Position numbers and translations under genes: made by a program. From Candidatus Micrarchaeaceae archaeon (GTDB taxonomy: Archaea > Micrarchaeota > Micrarchaeia > Micrarchaeales > Micrarchaeaceae), in assembly GCA_027310535.1 (NCBI GenBank), contig DAIDAQ010000041.1, positions 1 to 7,769 on the forward strand: a DNA stretch of 7,769 nt, given 5' to 3'. Within the stretch, counting starts at the first letter, position 1. Every line of letters begins with the position of its first letter. The notes under the pieces are model-generated. The model did no database searches and had not been told where the DNA came from. It was given only the letters and a program-made list of their open reading frames with translations. Below are positions 5,017 through 7,769 of the stretch, one piece after another.

Positions 5017-6020
5017 GCGTGAGGCAGCTCAAGTTGCTTTCCAACGGAGCAAAGCATATTTTTTGCCTGACGCATGCGCCTGACTTCGACGGTATATCAA
5101 GTGCTGCGCTCCTGGTGCGCTATCTCAGCGCCCCAGAAAGCGGCATCTTTTTTGGATATCCTCAGAGCAAGGACTTGGTGGCCATGCTGGAAAAGTTGGC
5201 CGCGCTCAAGCCGTCAAGCTCTCTGGTAATAACCACTGATCTTGCAGTGAACGATGACGCCATCCCTGACGTCACAAGAGTGCTTTCTGCTCTCAAGAGA
5301 GACGGCAATCGCATTGCATGGATAGACCACCATCCATGGAGCGATCAGGCAGTGCAGCAGCTTCGGGCTGTATGTGACATCTTAAAATGTGGTGAAGGCA
5401 ACAAGTGCGCTGCAGAGCTGGTGATAGACGCACTCGGCGTCAGCGATGAGTATGCAATGATGATAGGAAGGCTTGCCCACACCGCAGACTTCGCCCTCAA
5501 AGGCTGTACAGATACCCCATTGCTGGAGATATCAAACGCCATCACTTATCTGAAGAGGCAGGGCGAGGACATGTCAGGGCTCAGGAGGATGGTCAAGATG
5601 GTTTCAGAAGGTGATCTGGATGGAGAGTACATCATGGGATCGGCGCTCGAATACACCAGGGAGACAGAGCTTGAAGTACCAAAACTCCAGCATGACTGCG
5701 CAGCTTATGATGTCAACGGCCTTAGGGTAGGCATAGGTTACGCAAAGGGGATAAAGAGCGACCAGGCCTGCAAGCTAATACAGGAACAGCTCAATACAGA
5801 GGTAGAGGTTTTTGTCGACACAAACGATTACTCGGTAAAGCTGCGCAGCAGGGCCGGCATAGACTGCTCCCCGCTGGCGAGGGCGCTCGGTGGTGGAGGG
5901 CATCCCCAGGCAGCAGGCGGGCAGCTCTCCATAAAGAGCGACTCTGGGATAGAGGGCGTGATCCGGCAGATCCTGGATGCGGCTAAGGCATCCCTTAAAA
6001 AGGGAGAAACGGTGCGTTGA
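5013..6020 (+). CDS. DHH-DHHA1 phosphoesterase (archaeal RecJ/nanoRNase-like)
   Basis: Predicted Mn-dependent phosphodiesterase of 335 residues that would degrade single-stranded DNA, short oligoribonucleotides or a cyclic/pAp-type nucleotide. The DHH domain shows motif I H21/D24/D26 (THAPDFDGISSAALL), motif II D76 (VITTDLA), motif III IDHHP (D105-H106-H107) and motif IV H156/D159 (LAHTADF). The C-terminal DHHA1 substrate-binding domain has KLRSRAGID (276-284) and the GGGGHPQAAGG signature (293-303). All expected metal ligands are present. Motif I has one more residue between His and Asp than the common HxDxDG form. At 335 residues it lacks room for the extra domains of bacterial RecJ. ATG 5013 overlaps the previous stop by four bases and has a strong SD, AGAGAGGA (5003-5010). 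The OB-fold gene follows after 3 bp. The substrate cannot be decided from sequence. Confidence 0.9.
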   Translation: MSVRQLKLLSNGAKHIFCLTHAPDFDGISSAALLVRYLSAPESGIFFGYPQSKDLVAMLEKLAALKPSSSLVITTDLAVNDDAIPDVTRVLSALKRDGNRIAWIDHHPWSDQAVQQLRAVCDILKCGEGNKCAAELVIDALGVSDEYAMMIGRLAHTADFALKGCTDTPLLEISNAITYLKRQGEDMSGLRRMVKMVSEGDLDGEYIMGSALEYTRETELEVPKLQHDCAAYDVNGLRVGIGYAKGIKSDQACKLIQEQLNTEVEVFVDTNDYSVKLRSRAGIDCSPLARALGGGGHPQAAGGQLSIKSDSGIEGVIRQILDAAKASLKKGETVR

Positions 6021-6023
6021 AAT

Positions 6024-6359
6024 ATGTCATCCAATATGATATCAATAGAGGACTTCTCAATGGTAGAGCTCAGGGTAGGGAAAGTGATTGCGGTCGAAGA
6101 GCTGCCCTCATCTAGGAAGCTGTACATGCTTGAGGTGAATCTCGGGGAGCTCGGCACCAAGCGCATAGCTGCAGGTGTAAAAGGCAGCTACGCAAGAGAT
6201 GAGCTTGTCGGGAAGGAAATCATCGTGGTTGCAAATCTCACCCCGAAGAAGGTAGGAAAGTTTGTATCGGAGGGTATGCTGCTCGCCGCCGAGGACGGCG
6301 AAAGGGTCGCGCTCCTTTTGCCGGATAAGGTGATGCCAGCCGGAGCAAGGATACGCTGA
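6024..6359 (+). CDS. Stand-alone MetRS C-terminal-type tRNA-binding OB-fold protein
   Basis: A 111-residue single-domain protein of the EMAPII/Arc1p/MetRS-C family that binds the tRNA elbow without sequence specificity. It matches the family from end to end: ISIEDFSMVELRVGKVIAVE (6-25), the strand LYMLEVNLG (33-41), IAAGVKGSYARDELVGKEIIVVANLTPKKV (48-77), SEGMLLAAEDGE (82-93) and the closing PAGARIR. SEGMLLAA is closer to MetRS-C than to the chaperone CsaA, which usually reads SEVLVLG. It probably acts in trans as a MetRS beta-like subunit or a tRNA-delivery cofactor; no methionyl-tRNA synthetase lies in the window. The ATG is 3 bp after the DHH stop, with SD-like GGTG at 6011-6014. A second ATG at residue 5 (6036) is also possible. 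Confidence 0.88.
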   Translation: MSSNMISIEDFSMVELRVGKVIAVEELPSSRKLYMLEVNLGELGTKRIAAGVKGSYARDELVGKEIIVVANLTPKKVGKFVSEGMLLAAEDGERVALLLPDKVMPAGARIR

Positions 6360-6415
6360 CTGGCCTGCCTCCTGATGCAGAAAGTGTATTCCCTTACAGC
6401 AATCAGTATAGAAGG

Positions 6416-6424
6416 TTTAAAAAG
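6416..6424 (+). promoter_or_regulatory. TATA box for superoxide dismutase
   Basis: TTTAAAAAG, preceded by purine-rich AGAAGG as a possible BRE, would start transcription near 6445. That leaves a leader of about 15 nt with SD AGGTG at 6451-6455, six bases before ATG 6461. The gene is separated from the previous stop by 101 bp and is probably monocistronic. Confidence 0.6.
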
Positions 6425-6460
6425 AAAAGCGTGCTCTATAGTACGGAATAAGGTGGGAAA

Positions 6461-7069
6461 ATGTTTGAACTGCCAGATTTGCCTTATGCATACGATGCCC
6501 TTGAGCCTTTCATAAGCAGGCAGATACAGGAGCTGCACCACGATAGGCACCACAAGGCGTACACCGACAACCTGAACAAGGCGCTCGCGGCGTATCCAGA
6601 GTGGGAGAAGAAGACCATCGAGGAGATAATCAAGGGGTATCAGGGTGCGCCAGAGGAGATAAGGGCAGCGGTCAGAAACAGCGGCGGCGGCTTCTACAAC
6701 CATTCCCTGTTCTGGAAGATGATGTCCCCGAAGAAGGAGCAGAAACCAGAAGGGCGTTTGCTTGATGCGATCAGTGCACAGTTCGGGAGCTATGATAAGT
6801 TCAAGGATGCGTTCAGCGACCAAGCTGCAAAGCTGTTCGGCTCTGGGTGGGGCTGGCTCGTGCTTGACAACGGAAAGCTTGCTTTGGCAAGTACGCCAAA
6901 CCAGGACTCGCCGCTCACGCATGGGAAGACCCCAATACTGGGGATTGACGTCTGGGAGCACGCTTACTACCTGCAATATTACAACAAGCGCCCCGATTAC
7001 ATATATGCGTGGTGGCATGTTGCGAACTGGGAGTATGCAGGTGAGCTTTTCGAGAAGGCGATGAAGTAA
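6461..7069 (+). CDS. sod: Superoxide dismutase, Fe/Mn family (Mn-type signature residues)
   Basis: Catalyses dismutation of superoxide to oxygen and hydrogen peroxide in the cytoplasm. The 202-residue protein is full length and starts FELPDLPYAYDALEP, as in typical family members, with no signal peptide. The four metal ligands are H26 (ELHHDRHHKAY), H81 (NHSLFW), D163 and H167 (DVWEHAYYLQYYNKRPDYI). Second-shell residues H30 and Y34 are kept. GGG at 75-77 and Gln148 in NQDSPL follow the MnSOD pattern rather than the FeSOD pattern, where Gln sits near position 69 and the later site is Ala/His. This suggests Mn or cambialistic use. Phe78 (GGGFYNHS) replaces the more usual His or Ala. The gene stands alone with its own promoter and a good SD. 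It implies exposure to oxygen. Confidence 0.97.
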   Translation: MFELPDLPYAYDALEPFISRQIQELHHDRHHKAYTDNLNKALAAYPEWEKKTIEEIIKGYQGAPEEIRAAVRNSGGGFYNHSLFWKMMSPKKEQKPEGRLLDAISAQFGSYDKFKDAFSDQAAKLFGSGWGWLVLDNGKLALASTPNQDSPLTHGKTPILGIDVWEHAYYLQYYNKRPDYIYAWWHVANWEYAGELFEKAMK

Positions 7070-7083
7070 GGCTGAAAGCACCA

Positions 7084-7093
7084 ATTATAAATT
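7084..7093 (+). promoter_or_regulatory. TATA box for NAC; nearly leaderless transcript
   Basis: ATTATAAATT lies 15 bp after the SOD stop. Its centre is about 30 bp before the ATG at 7119, so the transcript would begin within a few bases of the start codon. No SD precedes the ATG (TGTTGATTAG), consistent with leaderless or nearly leaderless translation. Confidence 0.6.
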
Positions 7094-7118
7094 TTAGCTG
7101 AGCAATGCTGTTGATTAG

Positions 7119-7478
7119 ATGATCCCCAACATAGACCCCAAGACGCTGAAGAACATGATGGCGAAGATGGGGATAAAGTCAAATGAGGTTAGCGCGCTCA
7201 GTGTGACAATCCACTGCACGGACAGGGACATAGTCATCGAAAGCCCACAGGTGATGCAGGTAGAGATGCAGGGGAATGTAAGCTTCCAGATATCTGGGAG
7301 AGTGTCGGAAAAGCCGAAATCGCCGGAGCAGTCAATCGAGATAAGCGAGGATGACGTGAAGCTTGTCGCTGATAGAACAGGTGCTAGCAGTGAAGCGGCA
7401 AGGAAAGCGCTTGCAGACGCAAATGGAGACATCGCAGCAGCCATAGTGGATCTTACTGGGAATTATAGCTTCCAGTGA
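7119..7478 (+). CDS. nac: Nascent polypeptide-associated complex protein (archaeal NAC)
   Basis: Homodimeric ribosome-associated factor that contacts emerging nascent chains near the exit tunnel. The 119-residue length is normal for archaea. A short N-terminal ribosome-contacting helix, KTLKNMMAKMGI (8-19), is followed by the NAC beta-barrel domain (about 24-64: VSALSVTIHCTDRDIVIESPQVMQVEMQG and VSFQISGRV), a flexible linker (SEKPKSPEQS) and a UBA domain (ISEDDVKLVADRTG to DIAAAIVDLTG, about 74-114). ATG 7119 fits both homology and promoter. The GNYSFQ tail after the UBA domain, and the transposase stop only 12 bp downstream, raise the possibility that the insertion altered the last codons, although the domain itself is complete. 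Confidence 0.95.
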   Translation: MIPNIDPKTLKNMMAKMGIKSNEVSALSVTIHCTDRDIVIESPQVMQVEMQGNVSFQISGRVSEKPKSPEQSIEISEDDVKLVADRTGASSEAARKALADANGDIAAAIVDLTGNYSFQ

Positions 7479-7769
7479 AAATTCCACGACTATTTCTGCG
7501 CGGAAAGCAGCGCCTCTATAGGTGCCATTGTTGCGATGCTCCTGATTTCGTCGCATGCCATCCTGCCGGCGAAACGACCGATAGCACATCCTATCTGTTT
7601 GATGCTCTCGAAGTTACGGTTATTCAGTAGTTTGTTCCGTAAGTGGTTGTGCAAGTACTCCTCTGGGTTGAGTTCAGGCGAGTATGGAGGCATGAACAGC
7701 AACCGCATGTTGCCCCTCTTGTCGAAAAACCTACCGACACGTTTATCATGATGCACCGCGCCGTTGTCC
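7479..7769 (-). mobile_element. Left-hand part of an IS630-type insertion sequence
   Basis: The transposase gene marks an insertion element whose 3' end (relative to its transposase) must lie between the NAC stop at 7478 and the transposase stop at 7490, or else inside the end of nac. IS630 elements insert at TA dinucleotides and carry short terminal inverted repeats. Only one end is in the window, so the terminal repeat and target duplication cannot be identified. Confidence 0.6.
7490..7769 (-). CDS. IS630-family transposase, C-terminal part (cut by window edge)
   Basis: The minus-strand frame enters at the right edge and ends at TAG (complement of 7490-7492), giving about 92 residues. The first readable residues are DNGAVHHDKRVGRFF, containing the second catalytic Asp with the DNxxxH context of IS630/Tc1-mariner DDE enzymes. 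LLFMPPYSPELNPEEYLHNHLR follows, the classic PPYSPxLNPxE block with the third acidic residue. The C-terminus (NRNFESIKQIGCAIGRFAGR) also fits the family. No frameshift or stop is seen in the visible part, so the element may be intact to the right. I give no ATG because the true start is outside the window. Confidence 0.92.
   Translation of the reverse strand, partial: DNGAVHHDKRVGRFFDKRGNMRLLFMPPYSPELNPEEYLHNHLRNKLLNNRNFESIKQIGCAIGRFAGRMACDEIRSIATMAPIEALLSAQK

Noticed and set aside
5991..6005. Short palindrome TCCCTT-AAA-AAGGGA near the end of the DHH gene
   Set aside because: A six-base stem encoding Ser-Leu-Lys-Lys-Gly inside a coding region, followed 19 bp later by a coupled gene; unlikely to be a terminator.
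6188..7084. Long open minus-strand frame (298 codons) across SOD and the end of the OB-fold gene
   Set aside because: It lies opposite two genes with complete family motifs, its translation has no recognisable domain, and it is explained by the base composition of the true genes.
1..7769. tRNA, rRNA or CRISPR array
   Set aside because: No cloverleaf with a T-arm, no rRNA segment and no regularly spaced direct repeats were seen by eye.

Overview
The window looks like a piece of an archaeal chromosome. It encodes two ribosomal proteins in their archaeal forms (uL30 with an RLHPPRRGY segment, uL15), an archaeal NAC protein with a C-terminal UBA domain, a beta-CASP RNA nuclease of the aCPSF2 type, and a coiled-coil protein resembling COG1340. 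Arg is written mostly AGG/AGA and Ile often ATA. TATA-like boxes lie about 25-30 bp before plausible transcript starts. Base composition is intermediate. The loose packing of ribosomal genes together with a superoxide dismutase would fit a DPANN archaeon such as the Micrarchaeota (ARMAN-2-like), but that placement is inference.

Layout: (1) 1-214 holds the tail of an unidentified frame, a perfect 9-bp hairpin and a promoter. (2) 215-2200 is a tight plus-strand run of rpl30, rpl15 and a GT4 glycosyltransferase; the last stands where secY usually follows L15. (3) 2202-4398 holds a promoter, a coiled-coil protein that seems to begin at a CTG codon, a C-free purine-rich gap, and the aCPSF2-like nuclease. 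(4) 4399-4620 is a GC-rich gap with a U-rich tract and a 33-bp segment that is the inverted copy of part of the glycosyltransferase gene. (5) 4621-6359 is a three-gene operon: a small very basic unknown protein, a DHH-DHHA1 phosphoesterase and a stand-alone MetRS-C-type tRNA-binding OB fold. (6) SOD and NAC follow as single genes with their own promoters; NAC is nearly leaderless. (7) The right edge cuts through an IS630-type transposase on the minus strand, whose stop lies 12 bp past the NAC stop.

Most genes serve translation and RNA handling: ribosomal proteins, the nascent-chain factor NAC, the tRNA-binding OB fold, aCPSF2 and the DHH nuclease candidate. The glycosyltransferase (envelope lipid or glycan), SOD (oxidative stress) and transposase are the exceptions. 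The most unexpected signal is the perfect 22-nt complementarity between the aCPSF2-operon 3' region and the glycosyltransferase coding sequence. It extends to 33 nt with two G-U wobbles and one mismatch, so it could be an RNA-RNA pairing site or the scar of an inverted duplication. No tRNA, rRNA or CRISPR array was recognised, and no gene-free stretch exceeds 300 bases.
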